Positions 9,439 to 18,519 are shown, numbered from the stretch's first letter. The stretch is 64,000 nucleotides of DNA from Thaumasiovibrio occultus (GCA_019703815.1 AP023052.1:1364001-1428000); one strand, 5' to 3'. The notes: generated by a model from the sequence alone, not told the origin. Made by a program: numbers and translations.

Positions 9439-11283
9439 CTATCTTAGGGTGTCATGGTAACTGGTGTCTAATGCATTGAATTGAAGTACCTGACCTCGAA
9501 GGTTTTCAATGCGCAGTTCAAGACTGTAATTAGGCTGCTCAGCGTTTCTGACCAGAGTGTAACTCCCATATCTCATGCGAAATATCGCGAGTGTCTTATC
9601 GGAAGGTAAGCTGTCGATTAATTGCCCGTGATGGTCGTAGATAAACGCCGAATAGTTATCGCGCGAGTTAACCTTTAGTTTTACGCGCAGAGGCTGTTCT
9701 GCCTCGCTTCTCTGGATCTGGAAACTATAGAAAACGCCAACCTCAGAAGGCTCACCATTGTCTAAGTATAAGGCTTGGCCAAAGTGATTAAGCTCTTTCA
9801 ATGTTTTGGTTCCATCAAAGGTTTTGAGTGGAATAACGATAAGATCGTTGAGTACATCAACTTTAATCGTTTGCCCAGCTCGATTAGCGTTGATCTGACA
9901 GTTTGCGATTTGTTGGTCTGAAAAGCTTGCACAATTTATCCCAGCTAACATATCGATTTTTGGTTCGTTGAGGTTAAGTTCAAGCGTTTGAATATCATCG
10001 AAGTATAGTGATAGAAACTCAAGCGAGAAAAAATGAGGGCTAGGAGAATAGTCTAAATAGTGAGCATCATCATTGACCTCGACTAAACATGAAATGTTTG
10101 CGATCCCATGGTCACCTTCATAATTGAAAACGACGCGTTGGTAATCGTTATTGAAGTTCCCACGTTGCGCCATGGCTACGTTGTAGCATTGCTGTTTTGA
10201 TACTATGTATGTCGGAGAAAATGGCCATACTAATCCGTCACCGACAAAGACTTTTGTCATAGGGCTCTCTGGCAGAGGTCGATATAAGAAGTTTGTCTCA
10301 AACAGTATATCGCGCAAAGTCAATGCATCTGCTGAGATCGATGGGATGAGACAGTTCTCGCGGTTCTCAAAATAAGCAATGAGTGAAAAATGTGAACCAC
10401 CTTCTGCTCGACAAGTATATTCATCGATGCCCAGGCTAGTGCTTTTAACGTAACGTTGTATCGGAGAGATGGGTGAGATGCCTGTAGAGTCTTCCAATGC
10501 CGGGGGATTGAATACGTGCGAGCCATCAACTTGTTGTGTTACGGTGACTTGTTTGTGTTGAGTCGGACGTAGGTCTTCGGCTATCGGTATTGCAAAATAA
10601 CCTTCGGTTGTCGCGACTCTCATTAGGGTGTGATCGGAAGTATACCCAAACCAATACACCTCGTTGCTAATCGGGTGTGTAGCTTTTGTCATCTCATCGT
10701 AATAAATAATGGGTTTCGCAATAAGCTCACCTTGATCGTAGAAAATTGGCAAATCAGGCAGCGTAACGTAATGCCATTTGGTATTAGCAAGATAGACAGG
10801 GATAGGCGTGTCACTTGGTGTAAGAGGCACTGAATATTCAGTTGTACAGTCGGCGTTATCTATCGAACAGGTAGGACTTTTAACTGAGCTGACGCTGTAA
10901 CTTGCTTGACCCTCTTCAGAGAAATAATCGCGAACAGTGACTGTGGCATTACCAACAATATCTAAACTGATCAGTGTCTCTGCGTCGTCACTAAAGGATT
11001 GTGAATGCAGCGAATAGTTTTCACCGCCGTCATTTCCCTCATCGACATCTATAGTGTAGCCACTGGTTTTTAACAGGTGCTGAAATCCTTCATTATCAGT
11101 TTGTTGAACCAAGCTATGGTAACTGCGCGTTTGGTTTTGTATTGGGTCTGTTGATAGGTTAATCAGTTTTATTTGTACGGTATGAGGAACACCTTGTCCT
11201 CCCTCATCTTCATCTGATGAGCCACAAGCAGCGAGCATTAAGCCAAGCAGTGACGAGGCAATGACGGTGTAAATAACTTTCAT
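9439..11283 (-). CDS. Large lipoprotein of unknown function
   Basis: 614-aa protein with a lipoprotein signal peptide: basic MK, hydrophobic stretch, lipobox LAAC with Cys20, then an acidic SSDEDEGG linker. The rest is a secreted-type sequence with scattered cysteines and no family recognised. Asp is not at position +2 after the Cys (residues after Cys are GSS), so outer-membrane sorting is likely by the usual rule. The start ATG 11283 has AAGGAATCC upstream. It is transcribed alone, convergent with ydiJ. Several secondary frames inside it are shadows. Codon use looks more AT-rich than its neighbours, perhaps a sign of later acquisition; this is an impression, not a measurement. Confidence 0.75.
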   Translation of the reverse strand: MKVIYTVIASSLLGLMLAACGSSDEDEGGQGVPHTVQIKLINLSTDPIQNQTRSYHSLVQQTDNEGFQHLLKTSGYTIDVDEGNDGGENYSLHSQSFSDDAETLISLDIVGNATVTVRDYFSEEGQASYSVSSVKSPTCSIDNADCTTEYSVPLTPSDTPIPVYLANTKWHYVTLPDLPIFYDQGELIAKPIIYYDEMTKATHPISNEVYWFGYTSDHTLMRVATTEGYFAIPIAEDLRPTQHKQVTVTQQVDGSHVFNPPALEDSTGISPISPIQRYVKSTSLGIDEYTCRAEGGSHFSLIAYFENRENCLIPSISADALTLRDILFETNFLYRPLPESPMTKVFVGDGLVWPFSPTYIVSKQQCYNVAMAQRGNFNNDYQRVVFNYEGDHGIANISCLVEVNDDAHYLDYSPSPHFFSLEFLSLYFDDIQTLELNLNEPKIDMLAGINCASFSDQQIANCQINANRAGQTIKVDVLNDLIVIPLKTFDGTKTLKELNHFGQALYLDNGEPSEVGVFYSFQIQRSEAEQPLRVKLKVNSRDNYSAFIYDHHGQLIDSLPSDKTLAIFRMRYGSYTLVRNAEQPNYSLELRIENLRGQVLQFNALDTSYHDTLR

Positions 11284-11623
11284 TTGGATTCCTTAAAGTA
11301 TGGCTCCTTATAATGAAAGGAGGGATCGACTTGGAAAACAGAACGTTAGAAAGTTACCACGTGTGTATATTGGCCGCATGTTATACAAAGCGCTTTGATA
11401 TAGTAGGGTATTTATCTTTGATGCATTTCACTTCAAGTCGACCTTAATATGAAACTGAGTTGATTGTTTGTGGTGGCTCTGTTCCATTAGCATTTCAGGT
11501 TGATACTGGAAAGTGGTTGCAGATGAATATTCGATGCAGGCAACTCACTGCTGGAAAGAGTCGTTGAAAATGACGATGAGTGAGCAGCTAAGTGTCGAAC
11601 GTAGTTGCTTCAACACTATCATC
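11284..11623. other. Intergenic region, lipoprotein promoter side
   Basis: About 340 bases between two minus-strand genes. It should hold the lipoprotein promoter and the 3' end of the phosphoesterase transcript. No strong hairpin with a T-tract, no repeat and no credible small ORF were seen. Confidence 0.4.
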
Positions 11624-12433
11624 CTAAGCCACTTTATCCTTGTAACTAAATCGGCGGTCGCTGACGACACCGAGTGCTTGGCTTGAGCTGATCACGTTGG
11701 CATTTTCGGTCCATTGAATGAGATCCAAGGTGCCATCGTGTTGTTCTATGAGTGCGGTGCAGTTTTCTATCCAGTCGCCGTCGTTAAGATAAGTGACCGT
11801 ATCACTTTCTACAATTTCGGGGTGGTGGATATGGCCGCAGACGATCGCATCGCACTGCTGACGTTTGGCAAAGCTCATTGCAGCGTCTCGAAAACGAGTG
11901 ATGGCAGCGTTGGCTTTATCGACCCGCGCTTTCAGATAACCGGCTAAAGACCAATAGGGTAACCCTGTGAGGCGGCGACTTTTGCTCCACCATCGGTTGA
12001 GCCAAAGCAGAAAATCGTAGCCAACATCACCGATAAACGCGTGGAGTTTGGAATGGCATACTAAACTGTCAAACTCATCCCCATGGAGCGCGAGAATGCG
12101 TTTGCCCGTCGCTGATGTATGAATATAACGCTGTTTAACTTCGACTTTGCCAAAATCGAATTTGATGAACTGACGCAGTGCCGTATCGTGATTGCCGGGA
12201 ATGTAGACCAGCTTGCAGCCTTGATGGGCACGATCGAGCAACATACTGAGCACGGTGTTGTGGCTTTCTGGCCAGTGGTGGCGGTTATTTAGCGCCCAGA
12301 GATCGACAATATCTCCCACTAAGACAATGGTGTCGGCGTGATAGTGGTCGAGAAAGTCGATTAAGAAGTCAGTTTTGCTATCGCGATGACCCAAATGGAG
12401 ATCAGATAACCATATAGTGCGCACATCGTTCAT
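11624..12433 (-). CDS. LpxH-like metallophosphoesterase (UDP-2,3-diacylglucosamine diphosphatase family)
   Basis: 269-aa calcineurin-like phosphoesterase. The five metal-binding blocks are visible in order: SDLHLG, GDIVDLW, GNHD, LHGDEFD and GHIHHP. This order and spacing match the LpxH/LpxH2 group, which removes UMP from UDP-2,3-diacylglucosamine in lipid A synthesis. Vibrios usually have a separate canonical lpxH, so this one may be a paralogue with another substrate. No signal peptide is present. ATG 12433 has TAAGGATC upstream. It is 132 bases downstream of the NYN gene on the same strand and may be co-transcribed with it. Confidence 0.82.
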   Translation of the reverse strand: MNDVRTIWLSDLHLGHRDSKTDFLIDFLDHYHADTIVLVGDIVDLWALNNRHHWPESHNTVLSMLLDRAHQGCKLVYIPGNHDTALRQFIKFDFGKVEVKQRYIHTSATGKRILALHGDEFDSLVCHSKLHAFIGDVGYDFLLWLNRWWSKSRRLTGLPYWSLAGYLKARVDKANAAITRFRDAAMSFAKRQQCDAIVCGHIHHPEIVESDTVTYLNDGDWIENCTALIEQHDGTLDLIQWTENANVISSSQALGVVSDRRFSYKDKVA

Positions 12434-12565
12434 TATTCAGATCCTTACTGAGTTTTTTTAACCCTAGGATCTGAATATGACAATGTGCCAACGCTTGTAT
12501 GAACGCCCGATGTTGTTTTAACTGAATTTTCGTTTCATCGGGCACATTCACTCAGAATTGCGCTC

Positions 12566-13075
12566 TTAAGAGGCACGATACTTAGACGGTAAGAGTAAGT
12601 GATCATCAATTGGACGAAACTCGTTCACGTGCTGAATTAACGTCGCGGCGGTATGGCCTTCAACGCCAAACACGACCACGGAAATATTATGTTTCTTTCT
12701 CACGTAATCCACCATCTCAGTGAAATCACCATCGCCAGAAAGGAGCACGAGGGTGTCGATATCTGACGCACAATCGATAGCGTCAATGGTGATCCCAACA
12801 TCCCAATCGCCTTTGGTGCTGCCATCGCTACGCTGAATGTAAGGTTTTAACTTTACGTTAAAGCCAATAGCGCGGAGGATATTTTGAAATTGGCGCTGTT
12901 TTTCATCACCACGATCGGTGGCATACGCATTCGCGACGACAATCTCACCGAGTTGGGAAAGCTCAGCCCAAAATGCGTTATAGTCAAAACTTGCGGCGAA
13001 CTTTTCACGTACGGTGTAATAGATGTTTTGGACATCTACAAGGACAGCGATGCGGTGAGCGGGTTCTGCGGTCAT
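12566..13075 (-). CDS. NYN (LabA/DUF88-type) domain protein, putative ribonuclease fold
   Basis: 169-aa single-domain protein of the NYN/PIN-like fold. The conserved acidic residues lie in VLVDVQNIYY near the N-terminus, DWDVGITIDAI in the middle and LLSGDGDFTEMV near residue 115. These are the expected metal-binding positions. Members are proposed to act on RNA, but the target of this group is unknown. The ribosome binding site before ATG 13075 is weak. It is divergent from the 51-aa membrane protein gene and upstream of the LpxH-like gene. Confidence 0.8.
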   Translation of the reverse strand: MTAEPAHRIAVLVDVQNIYYTVREKFAASFDYNAFWAELSQLGEIVVANAYATDRGDEKQRQFQNILRAIGFNVKLKPYIQRSDGSTKGDWDVGITIDAIDCASDIDTLVLLSGDGDFTEMVDYVRKKHNISVVVFGVEGHTAATLIQHVNEFRPIDDHLLLPSKYRAS

Positions 13076-13206
13076 AGGCTGAGTTCGTTTAGGACAAATA
13101 GGTTAGTATTGAAAACCACATGTTAACCTTAAAGTCCAATGACATAAAGAAAGGTTTGATCTTGCACCCATCTTGTTTGATCTTGATGCGATGACTAGGA
13201 GGTATC

Positions 13207-13362
13207 GTGTTAAAAGTCATAGTTATTCTATTTTTATTAGCGAGCGCGTATTGGATAGTGACTAAAATGGACAGTCAGCAGCAGAAAAAAGTGGTTGGCG
13301 CTGTGGCTGTGGTTTTGTTGCTATCAATCGTCACGCTAGTGGTTACTGAGTTAATACGATAA
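13207..13362 (+). CDS. Small two-helix membrane protein (51 aa)
   Basis: GTG start at 13207 preceded by a near-perfect AGGAGG (13197-13202), stop TAA at 13360-13362. The product has two hydrophobic segments, about residues 2-18 and 30-47, separated by a polar loop with KMDSQQQKK, so it is predicted to be an inner-membrane hairpin protein. No family was recognised. It ends 16 bases before the alpha/beta hydrolase start and probably forms a two-gene operon with it. The strong ribosome binding site and clean hydrophobic pattern argue for a real gene despite its size. Confidence 0.72.
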   Translation: MLKVIVILFLLASAYWIVTKMDSQQQKKVVGAVAVVLLLSIVTLVVTELIR

Positions 13363-13378
13363 GGATATTAGCGCCATT

Positions 13379-14008
13379 ATGAGAATCGTCGTACTGCATG
13401 GATTGTTTATGAGTGGCATTGTGATGACCCCGCTGTGCCATCGGATCAGACAAGCCGGTTACGAGGTCTTGAACTATTCCTATAACACCACCACGCCGGA
13501 GCCGGACAAAGTGTTCGATGAAATCGACTATTACTTTGGCGGTGAGCCGGGTGTGTTGATTGGGCACTCTATGGGTGGGGTAATGGCGCGGCACTATTTG
13601 GAATCTCGCCCCAATAACAATGCGCTAGCGGTGATCACCTTAGGCTCCCCGCACCAAGGCGCCAAAATCGTCGAGTACCTCCAACAAATTGGTGGGTTGT
13701 CCGATATGGTGCTGAAAGAGTCGTGCCCGTTTTTGGAGCCGCAACACGCACATTGGCCGCATAAAGCGCGGTTATACAGCCTAGCAGGTCAGTTGGGGTT
13801 AGGGCTGTTTCCACTGTTGGCGATGGATAACAAAGTGAAGTCGGATGGCACGGTTGCGGTCGAGGAGACCAAGATCGAAGGAATGTGGCAGCACAAACTG
13901 GTTAAGCAGTCGCATAACAGTATGCTGTTGTCGCGTGAAGTGTTCGACTGGGTAATTGACGTGTTGGCGGAAGTGAGTCCGCTGGCGGAGAAACAACCGG
14001 CGGCTTAA
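13379..14008 (+). CDS. Alpha/beta hydrolase (lipase/esterase-like)
   Basis: 209-aa alpha/beta hydrolase. It begins with MRIVVLHGLFMSG, the first strand and oxyanion region. The nucleophile elbow is GHSMGG with Ser64, and a late His in KQSHNSML could complete the triad. GSPHQGAKIV after the elbow resembles PGAP1/lipase-type esterases. There is no signal peptide, so it is probably cytoplasmic. Substrate unknown. The purine-rich AAGGA lies about 13 bases before the ATG, rather far, which may indicate coupling to the small membrane protein upstream. The gene ends at a strong bidirectional terminator. Confidence 0.83.
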   Translation: MRIVVLHGLFMSGIVMTPLCHRIRQAGYEVLNYSYNTTTPEPDKVFDEIDYYFGGEPGVLIGHSMGGVMARHYLESRPNNNALAVITLGSPHQGAKIVEYLQQIGGLSDMVLKESCPFLEPQHAHWPHKARLYSLAGQLGLGLFPLLAMDNKVKSDGTVAVEETKIEGMWQHKLVKQSHNSMLLSREVFDWVIDVLAEVSPLAEKQPAA

Positions 14009-14031
14009 CATCGCGCTTTGACTGTTCAATT

Positions 14032-14065
14032 AAAAAGCCTTGGCAAATCAATGCCAAGGCTTTTT
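14032..14065. terminator. Bidirectional Rho-independent terminator
   Basis: A 14-bp perfect stem AAAAAGCCTTGGCA/TGCCAAGGCTTTTT with loop AATCAA, between the convergent hydrolase and norM genes. A- and T-tracts on both sides allow use in either direction. Confidence 0.93.
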
Positions 14066-14117
14066 CGTTCTACACCACCAGCTTAATTTGGTGGGGGTAT
14101 CTGTTGCTCAGCGTCAC

Positions 14118-15491
14118 CTAGCGGTGAGACAGCTTATCTAAATGGGCGGCGCGATCGGAATGCTGGATCCACAATAGGCGCTGACCGAGCAAGATTGCGG
14201 CCACGGTTAGGCCGATAATGTTACCGATCCAGAAACCGTGTGGTCCCATCGCATCAACAACAAGGTTGGTACGGCCTAAGATGTAACCCGTTGGCATCCC
14301 CACAATCCAGTAGGAAATAAAGGTGCGTACGAAAATCGCATTCATATCTTTATAACCGCGCAGGGCACCCGCTGCGATCACTTGGGTTGCGTCGCTAAGC
14401 TGATAAATCGCCGCTAGCAGCATCAGCTGTCCTGCTAAACCCACCACCACAGGATCGGTGTTGTACACCATCGCAATCTTTTCACGCATCAAGATGCTGG
14501 TGGTTGCGGTGATCGAGGCGAAGACCAATCCAACCATAATGGCGGTATGCGAAGCGACTTTAGCGGCGTCTAGATTACCTGCTCCGATCTGGTGGCTAAC
14601 GCGAATACTCACCGCAATACCGATACTGAGTGGCAACATGAAGACCAGCGACGAGAAGTTCACCGCGATCTGGTGTGACGCCACAATGGTCGAGCCAAGT
14701 GGTGCCAAGAACATCGCCACGCAAGCGAACAGGGTGATCTCAAAGAACATTGACAGCGCTACAGGCAGGCCAAGGCGGAAAAAGCGAGTCAGTGATGCCA
14801 AGTTCGGTTTGTGGAACTCACCAAACGGCTTGAACTTGTTCAGTGACGGCACCAGACGGATGTAAGTCATCAACGCGAACGCCATCAGCCAATAGACCAT
14901 CACAGTCGCGACGGCGCAGCCTACCGCGTCCAACTGAGGCATGCCAAATTTACCGTAAACGAAAATCCAGTTCAGCGGTACGTTCGCCGCCAAACCGATA
15001 AACCCAATCACCATCGCAGGTGTGGTTTTCGACAGACCTTCACAGTAGCCTTTGAATACCGTAAACAGCAGCACGCCCGGCATCGCCCATTTAATGGTGC
15101 GCAGGTAATCAATCGACTTGGCAGAAAGCGCTTCTTCGATTTCCATTTTGCTGACGATCAGCGCCGCGTTGTCGAGTACCAGCATTAACGGGATCGACAA
15201 GATCAGGGCGAGATAAATGCCCTGTTGCAGCTGAAAAGGGATGTCTTCGGTTTTACTGCGCCCGTAAAGTTGAGAAATGACCGGTACTAGCGCCATTAAG
15301 ATCCCCAATCCAAACAGCAGTGTCGGTAACCAAACACTGGATGCCACGGCAACCGCCGCCATATCCGTAGGGCTTACGCCGCCGGCCATAACCGTATCGA
15401 CAAACCCCATCGAGGTTTGGGCGACTTGAGCGATAAAAACAGGTACGGCCAATCGCAATAACTGTTTTGATTCAATAAGATGACGTTTCAA
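14118..15491 (-). CDS. norM: MATE family multidrug efflux pump NorM/MdtK
   Basis: 457-aa polytopic protein with about 12 membrane segments. Conserved MATE stretches are AQTSMGFVDTVMAGG near the N-terminus, the mid-protein NVPLNWIFVYGKFG, and AAGALRGYKDMNAIF in the second half. Length matches Vibrio NorM (456-461 aa). Role by family: sodium- or proton-coupled export of cationic drugs and dyes. The start is TTG 15491 with TGGAG 6 bases upstream. Divergent pairing with riboflavin synthase is the conserved arrangement of norM/mdtK in Vibrio and E. coli, which supports orthology. Transport specificity is not shown by the sequence. Confidence 0.92.
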   Translation of the reverse strand: MKRHLIESKQLLRLAVPVFIAQVAQTSMGFVDTVMAGGVSPTDMAAVAVASSVWLPTLLFGLGILMALVPVISQLYGRSKTEDIPFQLQQGIYLALILSIPLMLVLDNAALIVSKMEIEEALSAKSIDYLRTIKWAMPGVLLFTVFKGYCEGLSKTTPAMVIGFIGLAANVPLNWIFVYGKFGMPQLDAVGCAVATVMVYWLMAFALMTYIRLVPSLNKFKPFGEFHKPNLASLTRFFRLGLPVALSMFFEITLFACVAMFLAPLGSTIVASHQIAVNFSSLVFMLPLSIGIAVSIRVSHQIGAGNLDAAKVASHTAIMVGLVFASITATTSILMREKIAMVYNTDPVVVGLAGQLMLLAAIYQLSDATQVIAAGALRGYKDMNAIFVRTFISYWIVGMPTGYILGRTNLVVDAMGPHGFWIGNIIGLTVAAILLGQRLLWIQHSDRAAHLDKLSHR

Positions 15492-15762
15492 GAGGGCTCC
15501 ACAAAGGCAATGCGAAGAACATGGCCGCTAGCGTTGAATAATGCAGCTACAAAGATCGTTCTATATTGAGAGATCTCTGCAGAGAGTTGTTTCATGAGTT
15601 CGCGAACAAGAAGAGGTATAGATGGTGATGTCACGAAATCGCGCCGGATTATATACGTAATTTATTAATAATGTCAGCGCGATTTTTACCCGAAACGGGG
15701 CTTGTTTGTTGGCACGTCGAACGGCAGAATCGAGGAAGTGCAATTTAGAGAGAGGAATAGCG

Positions 15763-16371
15763 ATGTTTACAGGTATTGTGCACAGCACACAGGAGATAGT
15801 CGCGATTGACGACAGGGAAAATTTTCGCCGCCATACGTTGCAGTTCCCCGACGAACTGATCGCGGGCTTAGTTATCGGCGCATCGGTGGCAAACAATGGT
15901 TGCTGTTTGACCGTGGTGGCCATTGAAGGCAATCGAGTCAGCTTTGATTTGATTGACGAAACTCTGGCGCTGACTAATCTCGGCCAATTGGACGTGGGCA
16001 GTCGGGTGAACATTGAAAGAGCGGCAAAGTTTGGTGATGAAATTGGTGGGCACTTGATGTCGGGCCACATTGCGTGTGTGGCAACGGTGGAGCAAATCAT
16101 CGAGCGCGACAACAATTTAGAGCTTTGCCTCTCGCTGCCTGAAAAATGGGGGCGCTATGTTCTTGAAAAAGGTTTTGTTGGCGTGAATGGTATTAGCTTA
16201 ACCGTGGGTAAGGTAGATGGACGGGGTTTTCGTCTGCACATTATTCCAGAAACCATTGCGCGTACTAATATCGGCCAGTGGCAAGTGGGTGATGCCATTA
16301 ACATTGAAGTTGACCCACAAACGCAAGCCGTGGTTGATACGGTTGAACGCGTATTGGCGACGCGTCAGTAA
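15763..16371 (+). CDS. ribE: Riboflavin synthase alpha subunit
   Basis: 202-aa protein of two homologous lumazine-binding barrels. The first begins MFTGIVHS and contains NNGCCLTVV and GGHLMSGH; the second has VNGISLTVG and ends DPQTQAVVDTVERVL. It converts two 6,7-dimethyl-8-ribityllumazine molecules to riboflavin plus a pyrimidine. It aligns with E. coli RibC/RibE (213 aa) but lacks the short C-terminal tail. An upstream in-frame extension to 15706 exists, but ATG 15763 is the conserved start and has AGAGGAAT before it. No FMN riboswitch is evident upstream. A terminator follows at 16406. Confidence 0.95.
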   Translation: MFTGIVHSTQEIVAIDDRENFRRHTLQFPDELIAGLVIGASVANNGCCLTVVAIEGNRVSFDLIDETLALTNLGQLDVGSRVNIERAAKFGDEIGGHLMSGHIACVATVEQIIERDNNLELCLSLPEKWGRYVLEKGFVGVNGISLTVGKVDGRGFRLHIIPETIARTNIGQWQVGDAINIEVDPQTQAVVDTVERVLATRQ

Positions 16372-16405
16372 ATCAACGTGCTCTCGGCGGTTGCTATCAT
16401 GTCTC

Positions 16406-16434
16406 AAGGCGAGTTGTTACTCGCCTTTATTGTT
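16406..16434 (+). terminator. Rho-independent terminator of ribE
   Basis: Stem AAGGCGAGT/ACTCGCCTT with loop TGTT, then TATTGTTT, 34 bases after the ribE stop. Confidence 0.85.
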
Positions 16435-16505
16435 TGAGTAATAAGCTCTGGTTGTGCCGGCAATTTCGCTTTCGAACGATTGTTTTTGGAGTAAACCCGC
16501 CGTCG

Positions 16506-16709
16506 TCAAAAAATTTGTTCATCGTCAGCATCGACCTGAACTTGGATGGTCCGGTGGACTTCGTCTACCGTGAGTTGCAAGTGTATTGGGCTGCAACACG
16601 CGGGACAATCGTCATAAAACTCTTGGTCGCCTGCACTGGCATCGAGTGCCATTCGGATATGCTGACCGCAATGAGGGCAGGTGATTGTTTGATGGGTAAA
16701 GTTACTCAT
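16506..16709 (-). CDS. CPXCG-type small cysteine-rich protein
   Basis: 67-aa protein with two paired-cysteine knuckles, CPHCG near residue 11 and CPACC near residue 35, a likely zinc-ribbon. It matches the 'CPXCG motif-containing cysteine-rich protein' family, whose function is not known. ATG 16709 has a very strong AAAGGAGGGGT upstream; an in-frame ATG five codons earlier lacks spacing. It lies on minus, 131 bases downstream of the fructosamine kinase gene, and is convergent with ribE. Confidence 0.82.
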   Translation of the reverse strand: MSNFTHQTITCPHCGQHIRMALDASAGDQEFYDDCPACCSPIHLQLTVDEVHRTIQVQVDADDEQIF

Positions 16710-16840
16710 AACCCCTCCTTTCACGTGGCACTGCGCTGCTAGATTGCTTAATTTCTAGGGTAGTGGTGAAAGATCATTTTCGAATGAAAATAACCAACCG
16801 AACCTAAGCGACCACGGGATACCCCGCCAACGACTTTTAT

Positions 16841-17704
16841 TTAGATCAGACGTAACCGCGTGAGTCGCTGAAGAACTTGCGCTTGATAGTCCCCACCAAA
16901 CATCACTAAGTGATTTAGTAAATGATAGAGGTTGTAGAGCTCTTTTCGCTCCTCGTAGCCCCTGTCTAGCGGCCATTCTGCTTGGTAGCCTTCCATAAAG
17001 GCGGGAGGGAAGCCGGAAAATAGCTCAGTCATGGCGATGTCACATTCACGATCGCCCCAATAAGGCGCGGGATCAAAGGCAATTGGGCCATCTACACTCA
17101 ACGCGCAATTGCCAATCCATAAATCACCATGAAGCAGAGACGGTTTAGGCTGGTGGTGTGCTAACCGCTGCCGCACGTTATCGGTGATGTGGTCGATATC
17201 ACCAAATTCAAAACCTTTTTCTTTGGCGAGCTGTAACTGCCAGCCAATTCGTTGTTCGGCAAAAAAGGTTGCCCAACTGCTGCGCCAAGGATTGGGCTGT
17301 AAGCTTTTGCCAATGTAGTTGTCGTCATCGAAGCCGTAGTCGACTTGAACGCCCCATTGATGCAGCATGGCGAGCTGCTTGCCTAAGTGAAAGGCACTTT
17401 CTGGATCGAGCGATTTCATCGGCGCAAAACGAAAAACAATGAAGGCATGATCTTTTGACTGGCCGACACAAATAAATTCGGGGACGTTCAGTGTTTGCGT
17501 GGCAGCAAGCTGGCGGATAGCCTCACTTTCGGCTTGATAATGAGGGAGATAGATTTTCTCGTTGATCTTAACGAAATAGCGGTTGTACAAAGCGTCCGAG
17601 ATGCAATAGCAGCGGTTGATTTCGCCACTTAACTCTTCGCGCTCCGCGATGGTGAACGTGGTGCCAATCTGTTGACTGATCTGTTGTGATATCGCTTGCC
17701 ACAT
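16841..17704 (-). CDS. Fructosamine kinase family protein (YniA-like)
   Basis: 287-aa kinase of the fructosamine/ketosamine-3-kinase family, same length as E. coli YniA (286 aa). Visible motifs: an ATP-lid-like N-terminal part, the catalytic loop LLHGDLWIGN and the metal-binding FDPAPYWGDRECDIAM. The family phosphorylates sugar amines on glycated proteins or small amines; the physiological substrate of bacterial members is uncertain. ATG 17704 follows GGGGGGA, so the five-codon longer form to 17719 is not preferred. Proximity to norM/ribE is in line with the Vibrio arrangement. Confidence 0.9.
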   Translation of the reverse strand: MWQAISQQISQQIGTTFTIAEREELSGEINRCYCISDALYNRYFVKINEKIYLPHYQAESEAIRQLAATQTLNVPEFICVGQSKDHAFIVFRFAPMKSLDPESAFHLGKQLAMLHQWGVQVDYGFDDDNYIGKSLQPNPWRSSWATFFAEQRIGWQLQLAKEKGFEFGDIDHITDNVRQRLAHHQPKPSLLHGDLWIGNCALSVDGPIAFDPAPYWGDRECDIAMTELFSGFPPAFMEGYQAEWPLDRGYEERKELYNLYHLLNHLVMFGGDYQAQVLQRLTRLRLI

Positions 17705-18037
17705 AAATCCCCCCAACAATAGCCTGATGCTAATCCCATTCTATTTTAGTCAAAGGTATTCAAACTGTGCGGTTATACACGGACTGGCAATTTGTTGTTT
17801 ATCCTAAGCGTGATCACTGACAATGTTTGATGCGTGGTAGAGCCGTTTGGTTTTTGGGCGCACTATTCATCGCAATAATGATAGGGAAGCGTCAGCAATT
17901 CTGTTAGAATCCCGCCCCCTTCAGCCCTCATGGCAGGGTGAAATATCCCGCGCCAGTCAGGTGTATAGTTGATAAATCGGCTGGGAAAGTACAATACAGC
18001 TACCCGTTTGGGGTAGAGAGATACTGAGGAACTCGTC
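17705..18037. other. Divergent intergenic region, fructosamine kinase / VF530-like gene
   Basis: About 330 bases that must contain two divergent promoters. A frame of about 77 codons overlaps the start of the VF530-like gene on minus but has no ribosome binding site. No repeats or strong hairpins were seen. Confidence 0.4.
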
Positions 18038-18451
18038 ATGATGACTGATGAAGAAAGAATTGCATTGCAGCAAAATAACCCATTGCATGGGCTCAAGTTA
18101 GAGATCTTACTTCAGGAGCTTGTTGATTATTACGGTTGGGACATTCTTGATACTGCCATGCGTTTGAACTGTTTTCACACCAATCCTTCGATTGCGAGCA
18201 GTGTGAAATACTTGAAGAAAACAGAGTGGGCGCGGGAAAAGTTGGAAAATTTCTATCTGTATCGTTTCAAGCGAATGCCGCGTGCCACTAACGATGAATA
18301 TGAGTTGGCCCCGCGGGCCCGCACTTTTCCTCATGGTTTAGAGCCGAAAGAGCCAATGCAATTGACGGTTGATTCGATTCTGAAATCACAGGCTAAAGCG
18401 GCCTCAGCCCACAAAGAGCGTTCGTCACGCAGCCGTTATTCTCGCCGCTAA
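18038..18451 (+). CDS. VF530 family (DUF2132) protein
   Basis: 137-aa protein. Residues about 13-75 match the VF530 fold: NNPLHGLKLEILLQELVDYY, then GWDILDTAMRLNCFHTNPSI, then the WAREKLENFYLYRF end. VF530 of Vibrio fischeri has a solved structure and is grouped with DNA-binding-like small domains, but its function is unknown. The basic, Ser/Arg-rich tail (residues 115-137) is extra relative to the core and could bind nucleic acid. Either of two adjacent ATGs (18038, 18041) may start; TGAGGAA precedes them. The terminator that should follow has been interrupted by the insertion sequence. Confidence 0.85.
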   Translation: MMTDEERIALQQNNPLHGLKLEILLQELVDYYGWDILDTAMRLNCFHTNPSIASSVKYLKKTEWAREKLENFYLYRFKRMPRATNDEYELAPRARTFPHGLEPKEPMQLTVDSILKSQAKAASAHKERSSRSRYSRR

Positions 18452-18468
18452 GGTAGATTAAAAAGCCA

Positions 18469-18481
18469 GGCAGATATGCTT
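18469..18481. repeat. 13-bp target site duplication, left copy
   Basis: GGCAGATATGCTT is identical to 19911-19923 on the other side of the element. IS4-family elements are known to make 11-13 bp duplications. Confidence 0.95.
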
Positions 18482-18482
18482 T

Positions 18483-18519
18483 AATGCCGTTCACTTAAGG
18501 TGAGCGGCATTGTTTTTTC
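18483..18519 (+). terminator. Terminator-like hairpin inside the left IS end
   Basis: AATGCCG then TCAC, loop TTAAG, GTGA, then CGGCATT, followed by GTTTTTT on plus. The stem overlaps the inverted repeat. Read from outside, it would stop transcription coming from the VF530-like gene before it crosses the transposase in antisense. Confidence 0.7.

Noticed and set aside
12884-13126. Plus-strand 80-codon frame over the NYN gene start
   Set aside because: Antisense to a conserved protein with its motifs intact; no ribosome binding site.
15492-15762. FMN riboswitch before ribE
   Set aside because: No conserved RFN element pattern is visible; the region only seems to hold divergent promoters.
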